Below, piece by piece: positions 17,855 to 25,843 of a stretch of DNA of 30,505 bases (its first letter is position 1; each line of letters opens with the position of its first letter). The notes beneath the pieces were generated by a model. It worked only from the letters and a program-made list of their open reading frames with translations, made no database searches and was not told where the DNA came from. The stretch is from NCBI GenBank assembly GCA_937898635.1, contig CALEJW010000158.1:1-30505 (forward strand), written 5' to 3'. The position numbers and the translations under genes were made by a program. The DNA is from an uncultured Pseudomonadota bacterium. GTDB taxonomy: Bacteria; Pseudomonadota; Gammaproteobacteria; Burkholderiales; Usitatibacteraceae.

Positions 17855-19498
17855 ATGATCCCGGTGTGCCTCGCGCGGCTCGCGCCCGTCCTCCTCGCGG
17901 GCCTTCTCGCGGCCGCCTGCGCCACCGCGCCCCCGGCGCCCCCGGCGGTCCCGCGCCTCGTGGTCGTGATCGTGCTCGACGGGCTGCCCCAGCGCCAGGT
18001 CACGGACTACCTCGACCAGCTCGGCCGCGACGGCCTGCGGCGCTTCCTCGACCGCGGCGCGTGGTTTCCCGAGGCGCGCTTCCCCTACGCGAACACGCTG
18101 ACCGGCCCGGGCCACGCGACGATCCTCACCGGCGCCTCGCCGGCGGCATCGGGAATCATCGCCAACGAATGGCTGGACCCCGACACCGGCGCGCCGGTGT
18201 ATTGCGCGGGCGATCCCGCGCACCGCTACCTCGGGCAGGGCGCGACGGGGATCGCGGGCACGAGCCCGCGCAACCTGCTCGCGCAGACGCTGGGGGAAGT
18301 CCTGGTGCGGGCCGATCCACGCTCGAAGGTCGTCGCCGTGTCGGGCAAGGACCGCGGCGCGATCCTCCTCGCCGGCCGGGCGGGCGCGGCCTACGTCTTC
18401 GTGCCGCGGACGGGGGAGTTCTCGTCCACCACCTACTACATGCCCTCGCACCCGGCGTGGGTCGCGGCCTTCAACGACGCGAAGCCCGCGGACCGCCACT
18501 TCCGCGCCGCCTGGTCGCCGCTGCTGCCCGAGATGGCCTACGGCCGCTCGGTGCCCGACGGGCAGCCGTGGTTCGCCTCCGGCGGGAAGCTCCCGATGAC
18601 GATGGGCGAGGCGCTCGACGCGCCCGGGCCCGCGTTCTACGCGAGCCTCTACCGCAGCCCCTTCCTCGACGCGCTCACGCTCGACTTCGCGCGCGCCGCG
18701 ATCGCGGGCGAGCGGCTCGGGGCCGACGACGCCCCCGACCTCCTGGCGGTGAGCCTTTCCTCCCACGACTACGTGAACCACGCCTGGGGCGCGGAGTCGC
18801 GGCTCTCCCACGACCACGTGCTCCAGGTGGACGAGCTCCTCGCCCGGTTCTTCCGCGACCTCGACCGCACGATCGGGCGCGATGGCTATGTCGCGGTGCT
18901 CACGGCCGACCACGGTTTCATGCCGGTGCCGGAATTCCTCGCGGGGCAGGGCCGCGATGCCGGTCGCCTCGACGCCCGCGCCACGCTCGCCCGGGTCGAG
19001 GCGGCGCTCGCCGCGAAGTTCGGCGCGGGACCGTGGCTGCGCGGGTGGAGCGCGCAGGGCCTCCTTTTCGACCGCGCGCTCGCGAATGCGCGCGGCGTGG
19101 ACGCGAACGCGCTCGCGACGCTGGCCAGGCGCTCCCTCCTCGCCGAGCCGGGGATCGAGGCCGTCCACACGCGCGCGCAGATCGAGGGCGGCGACGACGC
19201 GGGCGCGCCCTGGATCGCCGAGGTGCGCCGGGGATGGCATCGCGAGCGCTCGCCCGACCTGCAGGTGGTCATGAAGCCCGGGTGGATGCTCACCACCTAC
19301 CGCACCGGCACCACGCACGGCTCGCCGCACGACTACGACGCCCGGGTGCCGATCCTTGCGTGGGGCCCGCGCTGGGTGAAGCCCGGGCGGCGCGACGGGC
19401 CCGCGTCGGTCACCGACATCGCGCCCAGCCTCGCGGCGATGCTCGGCCTCGCCGCGCCCTCGGCGAGCGAGGGGCGGGCGCTGCCGCTCGCGCCTTGA
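17855..19498 (+). CDS. PafA-like alkaline phosphatase lipoprotein
   Basis: A 547-residue alkaline-phosphatase-superfamily hydrolase. It has a lipoprotein signal (LARLAPVLLAGLLAAAC; acylated Cys about residue 22), so it is predicted to be membrane-anchored outside the cytoplasm. Metal-site Asp is in VVVIVLDGL, the nucleophile Thr83 in NTLTGPGHATI, and Asn104 in GIIANEW. KDRGAIL gives Lys165 and Arg167, the Lys/Arg pair that marks PafA-type phosphomonoesterases rather than NPP phosphodiesterases. Further metal ligands are in SSHDYVNHAWG, TADHGFM and GTTHGSPHDYD. Expected role: release of phosphate from organic phosphomonoesters, calcium/zinc-dependent as in the family. It heads a block of four genes joined by 4-bp overlaps, the other three being a deacetylase-fold enzyme and two repair proteins. 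That company is unexpected for a phosphatase. Confidence 0.9.
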   Translation: MIPVCLARLAPVLLAGLLAAACATAPPAPPAVPRLVVVIVLDGLPQRQVTDYLDQLGRDGLRRFLDRGAWFPEARFPYANTLTGPGHATILTGASPAASGIIANEWLDPDTGAPVYCAGDPAHRYLGQGATGIAGTSPRNLLAQTLGEVLVRADPRSKVVAVSGKDRGAILLAGRAGAAYVFVPRTGEFSSTTYYMPSHPAWVAAFNDAKPADRHFRAAWSPLLPEMAYGRSVPDGQPWFASGGKLPMTMGEALDAPGPAFYASLYRSPFLDALTLDFARAAIAGERLGADDAPDLLAVSLSSHDYVNHAWGAESRLSHDHVLQVDELLARFFRDLDRTIGRDGYVAVLTADHGFMPVPEFLAGQGRDAGRLDARATLARVEAALAAKFGAGPWLRGWSAQGLLFDRALANARGVDANALATLARRSLLAEPGIEAVHTRAQIEGGDDAGAPWIAEVRRGWHRERSPDLQVVMKPGWMLTTYRTGTTHGSPHDYDARVPILAWGPRWVKPGRRDGPASVTDIAPSLAAMLGLAAPSASEGRALPLAP

Positions 19499-20394
19499 GC
19501 CTCTACTACGCGGACCATTTCGTCCTGCCGCTGCCGCCGGGGCATCGCTTCCCCATGGCCAAGTACGCGCGCCTTCGCGAGCGGCTCGCGGCCAGCGGGG
19601 CGTTCCGGGCGGACGACTTCCGCGTGCCGCCCGCGGCGCGCGACGAGGAGATCCTTCGCGCCCACGATGCCGACTGGCTCGAGCGCGTGGCCGCCGGCGC
19701 GCTTTCGCCGCGCGAGATCCGGGAGATCGGCTTTCCCTGGTCGCCGGAGCTCGTGGAGCGCTCGCGCCGCTCGAGCGGCGCCACCGTCGCCGCCGCGCGC
19801 GACGCCCTCGTGCAGGGATGGTCCGCCAACCTCGCGGGCGGCACGCACCACGCCTTCCGCGACCGCGGCGAGGGCTTCTGCGTCTTCAACGACGCGGCGA
19901 TCGCGGCGCGCGCCCTGCAGGCCGAGGCGGGGCTCGCGCGCGTGGCGGTGATCGACTGCGACGTGCACCAGGGCAATGGCACCGCGGCGATCCTGCGGGG
20001 CGACGACTCCGTCTTCACCTTCTCCATCCACGGCGCCCACAACTTCCCGTTTGCGAAAGAGGCGAGCGACCTGGACATCGAGCTCGCCGACGGCACCGGC
20101 GACGGGGAATACCTGCGCGAGCTCTCGCGCGGGCTGGACGAGACGATCGAGCGCGCCCGCCCGCAGCTCGCGATCTACCTCGCGGGCGCGGACCCGCACG
20201 AGGGCGACCGCCTCGGGCGCCTGAAGCTCACGCGGGAAGGGCTCGCGCGCCGCGACGAGATGGTGCTCTCGCGGCTCGCGGCGCGGGCGATTCCCGTGGC
20301 GATCGCGATGGCGGGCGGCTACGGGCGGGACCTCGAGGACACCGTCGCGATCCACGCGGCGACGATCCTCGCGGCGCGAAGGCTCCACGCGTGA
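19495..20394 (+). CDS. Histone-deacetylase-fold amidohydrolase (TTG start)
   Basis: A 299-residue zinc-dependent deacetylase of the arginase/HDAC fold (bacterial class IV-like or acetylpolyamine/acetoin-utilisation-type). LPLPPGHRFPMAKY is the family N-terminus. GGTHHAF holds the two catalytic His (118-119), DCDVHQGNGTA zinc ligands Asp156 and His158, and GADPHEGDRLGRL zinc ligand Asp233. AGGYG is in the Tyr region. The start is TTG at 19495, overlapping the phosphatase stop as TTGA. The first ATG (19555) would remove the conserved PPGHRFP segment, so TTG is preferred. Its stop overlaps the helicase GTG. The substrate is unknown: acetylated proteins, polyamines and small amides are all possible. 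Confidence 0.92.
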   Translation: MSLYYADHFVLPLPPGHRFPMAKYARLRERLAASGAFRADDFRVPPAARDEEILRAHDADWLERVAAGALSPREIREIGFPWSPELVERSRRSSGATVAAARDALVQGWSANLAGGTHHAFRDRGEGFCVFNDAAIAARALQAEAGLARVAVIDCDVHQGNGTAAILRGDDSVFTFSIHGAHNFPFAKEASDLDIELADGTGDGEYLRELSRGLDETIERARPQLAIYLAGADPHEGDRLGRLKLTREGLARRDEMVLSRLAARAIPVAIAMAGGYGRDLEDTVAIHAATILAARRLHA

Positions 20395-22856
20395 CGGACC
20401 GGCTCGAGGCGTGGTTCGCCTCGGAGGGCTGGCGCGCCTTCGGCTTCCAGCGCGAGGTGCGCGAGGCCTACCTCGCGGGAGAGTCGGGGCTCGTGCACTC
20501 CGCCACGGGCACGGGCAAGACGCTCGCCGCCATCCTCGGCCCCCTCGCGGAGGCGATCGCGGAAGGCGACGGTGCCGCCGCCGCGCCGGCGCTTCGCGTG
20601 CTGTGGATCACGCCGATGCGCGCGCTCGCCGGCGACACGCTCGAGTCGCTGCGCCGGGCCGTGCAGGGCGCGGGGCTCGCGTGGACGCTGGGGCTGCGCA
20701 CGGGCGACACGCCGGCCGCCGAAAGGGCGCGCCAGGCGAGGTGCCTGCCGACGGTGCTCGTCACGACGCCCGAGAGCCTCTCGCTCGCGCTCTCGCAGCC
20801 GCAGGCGCGCGAGCGCCTCGCCACGGCGCGCGCGGTCGTCGTGGACGAATGGCACGAGCTCCTCGGCTCCAAGCGCGGCGTGCAGGTGGAGCTCGCGCTC
20901 GCGCGCCTGCGGCGCTGGAACCCGCGGCTTCGCACCTGGGGGCTGTCGGCCACCCTGGGAAACCTCGACGAGGCCCTCGAGCGCCTCACCGCCGGCGCGC
21001 CCGGGCGGCTGGTGCTGGGCGTCTCCGACAAGCCGGTCGTGATCGACACGCTCATTCCCGCGGATGCGGAGCGCTTCCCGTGGGCCGGGCACCTGGGCCT
21101 CGCGATGCTGCCCGACGTGGTGGCCGCGCTGGAGGCCTCGCGCACGACGATCGTCTTCACGAATACCCGCTCCCAGGCCGAGACCTGGTACCAGGCGATC
21201 CTCGAGGCGCGGCCCGACTGGTCGGGCATCGTGGCGCTGCACCACGGCTCCATCGACGCCGAGGCCCGCGCCTGGGTCGAGGCGGGACTCAAGGCGGGCC
21301 GGCTCAAGGCGGTGGTGGCCACTTCCAGCCTGGACCTCGGCGTGGACTTCTCGCCCGTGGAGCGCGTGCTGCAGGTCGGCAGCCCCAAGGGCGTGGCGCG
21401 CCTGCTGCAGCGCGCCGGGCGCTCCGGCCACGCGCCCGGGGCGGTGAGCCGCGCGAGCTGCGTGCCGACCCACGCGCTGGAGTTCGTGGAGGCCGCCGCC
21501 GTGCGGCGCGCGGCGCAGGCGCGGCGCATCGAGTCGCGCCGGCCCGTGGAGAAGCCCCTCGACGTCCTCGTCCAGCACCTCGTGACGCTCGCGGCGGGCG
21601 AGGGCTTCGTCGAGGCGGAGCTCAAGGACGAGATCCGCGCCACGCGCGCCTATCGCGACCTGGGCGAGGACGAGTGGCGCTGGGCGATGGACTTCGTCAC
21701 GCGCGGCGGCGAGTCCCTCAAGGCCTACCCCGAATACCGGCGCGTGGAGGAGGTGGACGGCTGGCACGTGGTGCGGGACGCGGCGATCGCGCGCCGCCAC
21801 CGGATGGGCGTGGGCACCATCGTCTCGGACGCCTCGATGGACGTGCGCACGATGAACGGCCGGCGCCTGGGGCACGTGGAGGAGTCCTTCGTGGCCTGGC
21901 TCAAGCCCGGCGACGCCTTCGTCTTCGCGGGGCACGCCCTCGAGCTCGTCCGGGTGGCGGACATGACGGCGTTCGTGCGCCCCGCGAAGGCGGGCGCGGC
22001 GACGGTGCCCCGCTGGCAGGGAGGCAGGAGCCCCTTGTCGAGCGAGGTGTCGGAGAGCGTGCGCGAGCTGCTGGAAGCGCACCTCGAGGGCCGCGCGGAC
22101 GAGCCGGAACTGCGCGCGATCGCCCGTCTCCTCGCGCTGCAGGCGCGCTGGTCGCGCATCCCGCGCCGCCGCGAGCTCCTCGTGGAGCAGTGCGAGACCC
22201 GCGAGGGCCAGCACATCTTCGTCTATCCCTTCGAGGGGCGGCACGTGCACGTGGGGCTCTCGGCGCTCCTCGCCTGGCGGCTCGCGCGCACGCGCCCCGC
22301 CTCGTTCTCGCTCGCCTTCAACGACTACGGCTTCGAGCTCCTCTCGCGCGAGCGCTTCGAGCTGGTGCCGCTCCTGCGGGCGGGGCTCCTCGCGCCGGAG
22401 AACCTCCTGGCCGACGTGCTCGCGAGCCTGAACGCCGCGGAGCTCGCGAAGCGCCAGTTCCGCGAGATCGCGCGCGTGGCGGGGCTCGTCTTCCAGGGCT
22501 TCCCGGGCAGCCCCAAGTCGAGCCGCCAGGTGCAGGCGACGAGCGGGCTCGTGTACGAGGTCTTCGCGCGCTGGGACCCGGCGAACCCGCTCCTCGTGCA
22601 GGCCGAGCGGGAGGTGCTGGAACGCGAGCTCGAGTACTCGCGGCTCGCCGCGGCCGTGCACCGCCTCGCGGCAGCGCCGGTGGTGCTGCGCCGCACGGCG
22701 AAGCCCACGCCCTTCGCCTTCCCGCTGATGGTCGCCCGGCTGCGCGAGAAGCTCACGAGCGAGAAGCTCGCCGACCGCGTGGCGCGCATGCAGCTCGAGT
22801 TCGACCGCGCCGCGGACGCGGCGGACGCGGACTCGCAGGCGGAGCTCTTCCCGTGA
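20391..22856 (+). CDS. Ligase-associated DNA damage response DEXH-box helicase (Lhr-like)
   Basis: An 821-residue superfamily 2 helicase of the Lhr group. Motif Q-like GFQREV precedes Walker A HSATGTGKT (36-44). Motif Ia is ITPMRAL, motif Ib TTPESL, motif II VDEWHE (Asp152) and motif III LSATLG. Motif IV is IVFTNTRSQAE, motif V ATSSLDLGVDF, and motif VI LLQRAGRSGH. A winged-helix/Lhr-specific domain follows (VQHLVTLAAGEGF, RRHRMGVGTIVSD, QCETREGQHIFVYPFEG). The DEWHE form and the PdeM gene overlapping downstream identify the ligase-associated subtype. In its usual setting it travels with an ATP-dependent DNA ligase and an exonuclease, absent here. The GTG start at 20391 is fixed by overlap with the HDAC-fold stop and gives MTDRLEAWF. 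Confidence 0.94.
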   Translation: MTDRLEAWFASEGWRAFGFQREVREAYLAGESGLVHSATGTGKTLAAILGPLAEAIAEGDGAAAAPALRVLWITPMRALAGDTLESLRRAVQGAGLAWTLGLRTGDTPAAERARQARCLPTVLVTTPESLSLALSQPQARERLATARAVVVDEWHELLGSKRGVQVELALARLRRWNPRLRTWGLSATLGNLDEALERLTAGAPGRLVLGVSDKPVVIDTLIPADAERFPWAGHLGLAMLPDVVAALEASRTTIVFTNTRSQAETWYQAILEARPDWSGIVALHHGSIDAEARAWVEAGLKAGRLKAVVATSSLDLGVDFSPVERVLQVGSPKGVARLLQRAGRSGHAPGAVSRASCVPTHALEFVEAAAVRRAAQARRIESRRPVEKPLDVLVQHLVTLAAGEGFVEAELKDEIRATRAYRDLGEDEWRWAMDFVTRGGESLKAYPEYRRVEEVDGWHVVRDAAIARRHRMGVGTIVSDASMDVRTMNGRRLGHVEESFVAWLKPGDAFVFAGHALELVRVADMTAFVRPAKAGAATVPRWQGGRSPLSSEVSESVRELLEAHLEGRADEPELRAIARLLALQARWSRIPRRRELLVEQCETREGQHIFVYPFEGRHVHVGLSALLAWRLARTRPASFSLAFNDYGFELLSRERFELVPLLRAGLLAPENLLADVLASLNAAELAKRQFREIARVAGLVFQGFPGSPKSSRQVQATSGLVYEVFARWDPANPLLVQAEREVLERELEYSRLAAAVHRLAAAPVVLRRTAKPTPFAFPLMVARLREKLTSEKLADRVARMQLEFDRAADAADADSQAELFP

Positions 22857-23500
22857 GCGAGTGCCTCGTCGCGGGCGAGCGCCTCGTGCTGCTGGCCGAG
22901 CGCGCGGCGTGGTGGCCGGCGGCCCGCACGCTCTTCGTGGCCGACTTCCACCTCGGCAAGGCGGCGAGCTTCCGGCGCGCGGGGATCGCGCTGCCGGAGG
23001 GCACGACCGCGGAGAGCCTCGGGCGGCTCGAGCGCGCGCTCGCGGGCCGGGAGGTCGGCCACCTCGTCATCCTCGGGGATTTCCTGCACAGCGCCGAGGC
23101 GAGGGCGCCGGCCACGCTCTCGCGCTTCGGCGAGTGGAGGAGCGCGCGGCGCGAGCTCGCGATCACGCTCGTGCGCGGCAATCACGACGACCGCGCGGGG
23201 GACCCTCCGGGCGAGTGGGACATGCGCTGCGTCGATCCGGGCGAGCCCCTCGGCCCCTTCGCCCTCGTCCACGAGCCCGCGCCCGTGGCGGGAGGCTACG
23301 CGCTCGCGGGCCACGTCCACCCGGCGGTGCGCCTCGCCGAGCGCGGCGGGCAGTCGCTGCGGCTGCCGTGCTTCTGGTTCGGCCGGCGCGTGGGCGTGCT
23401 GCCTTCCTTCGGCGCCTTCACGGGCTCGGCCCTGGTGCGCCCCCGCAGCGGCGACCGCGTCTTCGTCGTCGCGGGCGACGAGGTCCTTCCGGTCAAGTGA
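22853..23500 (+). CDS. pdeM: Ligase-associated DNA damage response endonuclease PdeM
   Basis: A 215-residue calcineurin-like metallophosphoesterase. The metal-binding motifs are ADFHLGK (Asp31, His33), LGDFLHS (Asp76), RGNHDD (Asn110, His111), LVHEP (His140) and AGHVHP (His154, His156). The order and spacing are those of PdeM, the nuclease partner of the ligase-associated helicase. The GTG start at 22853 overlaps the helicase stop (GTGA). It is the last gene of the phosphatase-HDAC-helicase-PdeM block and ends in a hairpin shared with the convergent NUDIX gene. Confidence 0.92.
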   Translation: MSECLVAGERLVLLAERAAWWPAARTLFVADFHLGKAASFRRAGIALPEGTTAESLGRLERALAGREVGHLVILGDFLHSAEARAPATLSRFGEWRSARRELAITLVRGNHDDRAGDPPGEWDMRCVDPGEPLGPFALVHEPAPVAGGYALAGHVHPAVRLAERGGQSLRLPCFWFGRRVGVLPSFGAFTGSALVRPRSGDRVFVVAGDEVLPVK

Positions 23501-23518
23501 AGGGCAGCGTCCCCTTCA
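23498..23518. terminator. Bidirectional hairpin between pdeM and the NUDIX gene
   Basis: A 7-bp perfect stem, TGAAGGG (23498-23504) with CCCTTCA (23512-23518), and a 7-nt loop. The left arm begins with the pdeM TGA, and the right arm ends directly before the NUDIX stop at 23519. It is placed to end transcription from both sides, although U-tracts are lacking. Confidence 0.45.
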
Positions 23519-24079
23519 TCAGCGCTCGGGAGGGCGGATCTCGCCGAAGCGCGGCAGGAAGACGCCGCTGCGGCGGTCCTCGAAGAAGTGGGCGAGCGTC
23601 CGGCGCACGCTCGCGAAGGCGAGCTCGTCCCAGGGGACCTCCTCCTCGCGCACGAGCTTCACCTCCAGGCTTTCCACGCCCGGCGAGAAGTCGAGGTCGA
23701 GCAGCCTCGCGCGGAAGATCACGTAGACCTGGCTGATGTGCGGCACGGAGAAGAGGGTGTAGAGCTGTTCCACGCCGATGCGCGCGTTGGCCTCCTCGAG
23801 CGCCTCCCGCGCGGCGCCCTCGGGCGCCGTCTCGTTCAGCTCCATGAAGCCCGCGGGGAGCGTCCACAGCCCGTGGCGCGGCTCGATCGCGCGACGGCAC
23901 AGGAGCACGCGGTCCTCCCACACGGGCACCGAGCCCACCACCACCTTGGGGTTCTGGTACTGGATGTGGCCGCAGGCGGGACACACGGCACGCGCGTGGG
24001 TGTCGCCGGCCGGGACATGGAATTCCACCTTGGCGCCGCAGGCGTTGCAGTGGTTGATCGGGACCGCGCCGCGGCTCAT
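23519..24079 (-). CDS. NUDIX hydrolase with N-terminal zinc ribbon
   Basis: A 186-residue protein. The zinc ribbon is at the N-terminus (CNAC at 11-14, CPAC at 33-36), followed by QYQNPKVVVG. The NUDIX domain has the box GFMELNETAPEGAAREALEE (77-96), with the metal-binding REALEE core intact; the usual GU ending reads AN instead. The ribbon-NUDIX order resembles NudC/YjhB-like hydrolases of NAD(H) or ADP-ribose-type dinucleotides, but this protein is shorter than NudC and its substrate is not determinable. The start is the ATG at 24079; a stretch resembling a signal peptide is absent, so it is cytosolic. It is divergent from the beta-propeller gene, with 52 bp between starts. Confidence 0.9.
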   Translation of the reverse strand: MSRGAVPINHCNACGAKVEFHVPAGDTHARAVCPACGHIQYQNPKVVVGSVPVWEDRVLLCRRAIEPRHGLWTLPAGFMELNETAPEGAAREALEEANARIGVEQLYTLFSVPHISQVYVIFRARLLDLDFSPGVESLEVKLVREEEVPWDELAFASVRRTLAHFFEDRRSGVFLPRFGEIRPPER

Positions 24080-24116
24080 CGGGGCGCGCGCGAGGGCGTG
24101 GAAAGCATTTGCGCCA

Positions 24117-24125
24117 TGGTATCAT
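24117..24125 (+). promoter_or_regulatory. Extended -10 promoter, possibly leaderless
   Basis: TGGTATCAT fits an extended -10 (TGn + TATCAT, one mismatch). Its last base is 6 nt from the ATG at 24132, so initiation would fall on or next to the start codon. The bases before the ATG (ATAAGCCT) contain no Shine-Dalgarno sequence. No good -35 is visible, which extended -10 promoters can tolerate. Confidence 0.45.
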
Positions 24126-24131
24126 AAGCCT

Positions 24132-25103
24132 ATGAAAACTCTCGGAAAAACGATTGCCTTGGCGGCCCTGGCCTGGGCCTTCGCGGCGCACGCGGTGTTC
24201 GCTCCGGGAGAAAAGGTGATCGTGCTCAACTCCGGCGACGGCAGCATCTCCATCGTCGATCCGGTGTCCAAGGTCGAGGAAAGGCGCGTGCCCGTGGGCA
24301 AGGAACCCCACCACCTCATGGCCACGCCCGACGACCGGGAGCTGATCGTGGCCAACGCGGCGAGCAACGACCTCGTGTTCCTCGACCCCGTCACGGGCGA
24401 GATCCTGCGGCGCATCCCCGACATCAGCGACCCCTACCAGATCGGCTACTCGCCGGACCGGAAGTGGTTCGTCGCCGCCTCCAACCGCCTCGATCGCGTC
24501 GACATCTACCACGCGGGCAGCTTCAAGCTCGCCAAGCGCCTCGCGATGCCGAAGGTGCCGAGCCACATCGCCTTCAGCGCCGACAGCCGGATCGCCTTCG
24601 TGACGCTGCAGGAATCCAACGAGATCGCGGCGATCGGGCTGGAGCGCCACGAGGTCCTGTGGAAGCTCGCGACGGGCAAGCAGCCCGCCGGCATCTGGAT
24701 GACGCCCGACGACCGCCACCTGCTCGTCGGCATCACCGGCGAGAGCCACCTCGAGATCTACGACTGGCGCGCGAGGAAGCTCGTGAAGCGCATCCTCACC
24801 GGGCTCGGCGCGCACAACTTCGTCGCCCGCGGGGACGGGCGCCACGTGTTCCTCTCCAACCGCATGGCCAACACCATCTCGATGGTGGACCAGGAGACGC
24901 TCGAGGTGAAGGAGACCTTCCCGGTGTTCGGCGGCCCCGACTGCATGGAGGTCACGAAGGACGGCAAGCAGCTCTGGACCACCGCGCGCTGGATCCGCAT
25001 GGTCACCGTCGTGGACCTGGAGACGAAGAAGGTCCTGCACCAGATCCCCGTGGGCAAGTCGCCGCACGGCCTGTACTTCCGCTCCCACGCGCCGCGCCGG
25101 TGA
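24132..25103 (+). CDS. Secreted YncE-like beta-propeller protein
   Basis: A 323-residue protein. The signal peptide is MKTLGKTIALAALAWAFAAHA, followed by repeated blades of about 40 residues, each with a strand pattern such as SGDGSISIVDPVSKVEERRV, DLVFLDPVTGEILRRI, RMANTISMVDQETLEVKETF and TVVDLETKKVLHQIPVG. These are the YVTN/YncE-type seven-bladed propeller repeats. No catalytic residues are known for this fold; it is usually a binding or scaffolding protein in the periplasm. The start is the ATG at 24132, which lacks a ribosome binding site. The stop overlaps the deacetylase-like GTG, and these two secreted proteins may work together on the cell envelope. Fold is confident; ligand unknown. 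Confidence 0.9.
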   Translation: MKTLGKTIALAALAWAFAAHAVFAPGEKVIVLNSGDGSISIVDPVSKVEERRVPVGKEPHHLMATPDDRELIVANAASNDLVFLDPVTGEILRRIPDISDPYQIGYSPDRKWFVAASNRLDRVDIYHAGSFKLAKRLAMPKVPSHIAFSADSRIAFVTLQESNEIAAIGLERHEVLWKLATGKQPAGIWMTPDDRHLLVGITGESHLEIYDWRARKLVKRILTGLGAHNFVARGDGRHVFLSNRMANTISMVDQETLEVKETFPVFGGPDCMEVTKDGKQLWTTARWIRMVTVVDLETKKVLHQIPVGKSPHGLYFRSHAPRR

Positions 25104-25843
25104 AACGCCGATCGATCCTCGCGGCCGTGGTCCTCGCCGCCCTGCCGGCGGCGGCCGCGCCCTGCACGGGCACCGTGTTCCTCACCTTCGACACGGGCCA
25201 CATGGCGCCGGCCGAGGCGATCGCGGACATCCTCGACAAGCACGGCGTGAAGGCCACCTTCTTCCTCGCCGACGAGCGCACGAAGCGCGGCGACACCTCC
25301 CTCGACCCGTCCTGGGCGCCCTACTGGAAGCGCCTCGCCGACGCCGGCCACGCCTTCGGCTCGCACACCTGGCGGCACTGGTACTTCGCCGGCGACACGG
25401 CGGCGGGCAAGGTGCGATACGCGAAGCCGGGCACGACGCAGGGCGAGATCCTCGACGCGGCCGCGCTTTGCGCGGAGCTGCGCAAGCCCGAGGAGGCGTT
25501 CCGCGCCATGACCGGGCGCGGCTTCGACGGCCTGTGGCGCGCGCCGGGCGGGCGTTTCACGCCGATGGCGCTCGAGTACGCGAAGCGCTGCGGCTACGCC
25601 CACGCGGGGTGGACGACGGCGGGATTCAGCGGCGACGAGCTGCCTTCCGACCGCTTCCCGGGCGACCGGCTGATCGAGCGCCAGCTGCGCGACATCCGCG
25701 ACGGCGACGTGCTCCTCTGGCACCTGGGCATCTGGTCCCGCCAGGATCCGCTCTGGCCGCGCCTCGACGGCCTCATCGCCGGGCTCAAGGCGAAGGGCCT
25801 GTGCTTCGCCCGCCTTCCGGACGACAGGCGGTGGAGCCGTTGA
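25100..25843 (+). CDS. NodB-type polysaccharide deacetylase-like protein
   Basis: A 247-residue exported protein (signal MKRRSILAAVVLAALPAAAA) with a carbohydrate esterase 4 / NodB fold. Motif 1 reads LTFDTGH where most family members have TFDDG, so the Asp that normally binds metal is Thr. Motif 2 is GSHTWRH with the metal-binding HxxxH intact. Motif 3 is WRAPGGRF (RxPxG) and motif 5 VLLWHLG. The N-terminal TFFLADE strand is standard. The substrate would be an N-acetylated glycan such as peptidoglycan or an exopolysaccharide, if it is active. The GTG start at 25100 overlaps the propeller stop. The Asp-to-Thr change means activity must be shown, not assumed. Confidence 0.87.
   Translation: MKRRSILAAVVLAALPAAAAPCTGTVFLTFDTGHMAPAEAIADILDKHGVKATFFLADERTKRGDTSLDPSWAPYWKRLADAGHAFGSHTWRHWYFAGDTAAGKVRYAKPGTTQGEILDAAALCAELRKPEEAFRAMTGRGFDGLWRAPGGRFTPMALEYAKRCGYAHAGWTTAGFSGDELPSDRFPGDRLIERQLRDIRDGDVLLWHLGIWSRQDPLWPRLDGLIAGLKAKGLCFARLPDDRRWSR

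Noticed and set aside
19555..19557. ATG start for the HDAC-fold protein
   Set aside because: It would delete the conserved PPGHRFP segment that precedes it in this family; the TTG at 19495 retains it.
20411..23500. Very long Arg/Gly-rich plus-strand frame across the helicase gene
   Set aside because: It is a frame-shifted shadow: its last third is simply the PdeM gene, and the rest has no domain signature and an extreme Arg/Gly bias.
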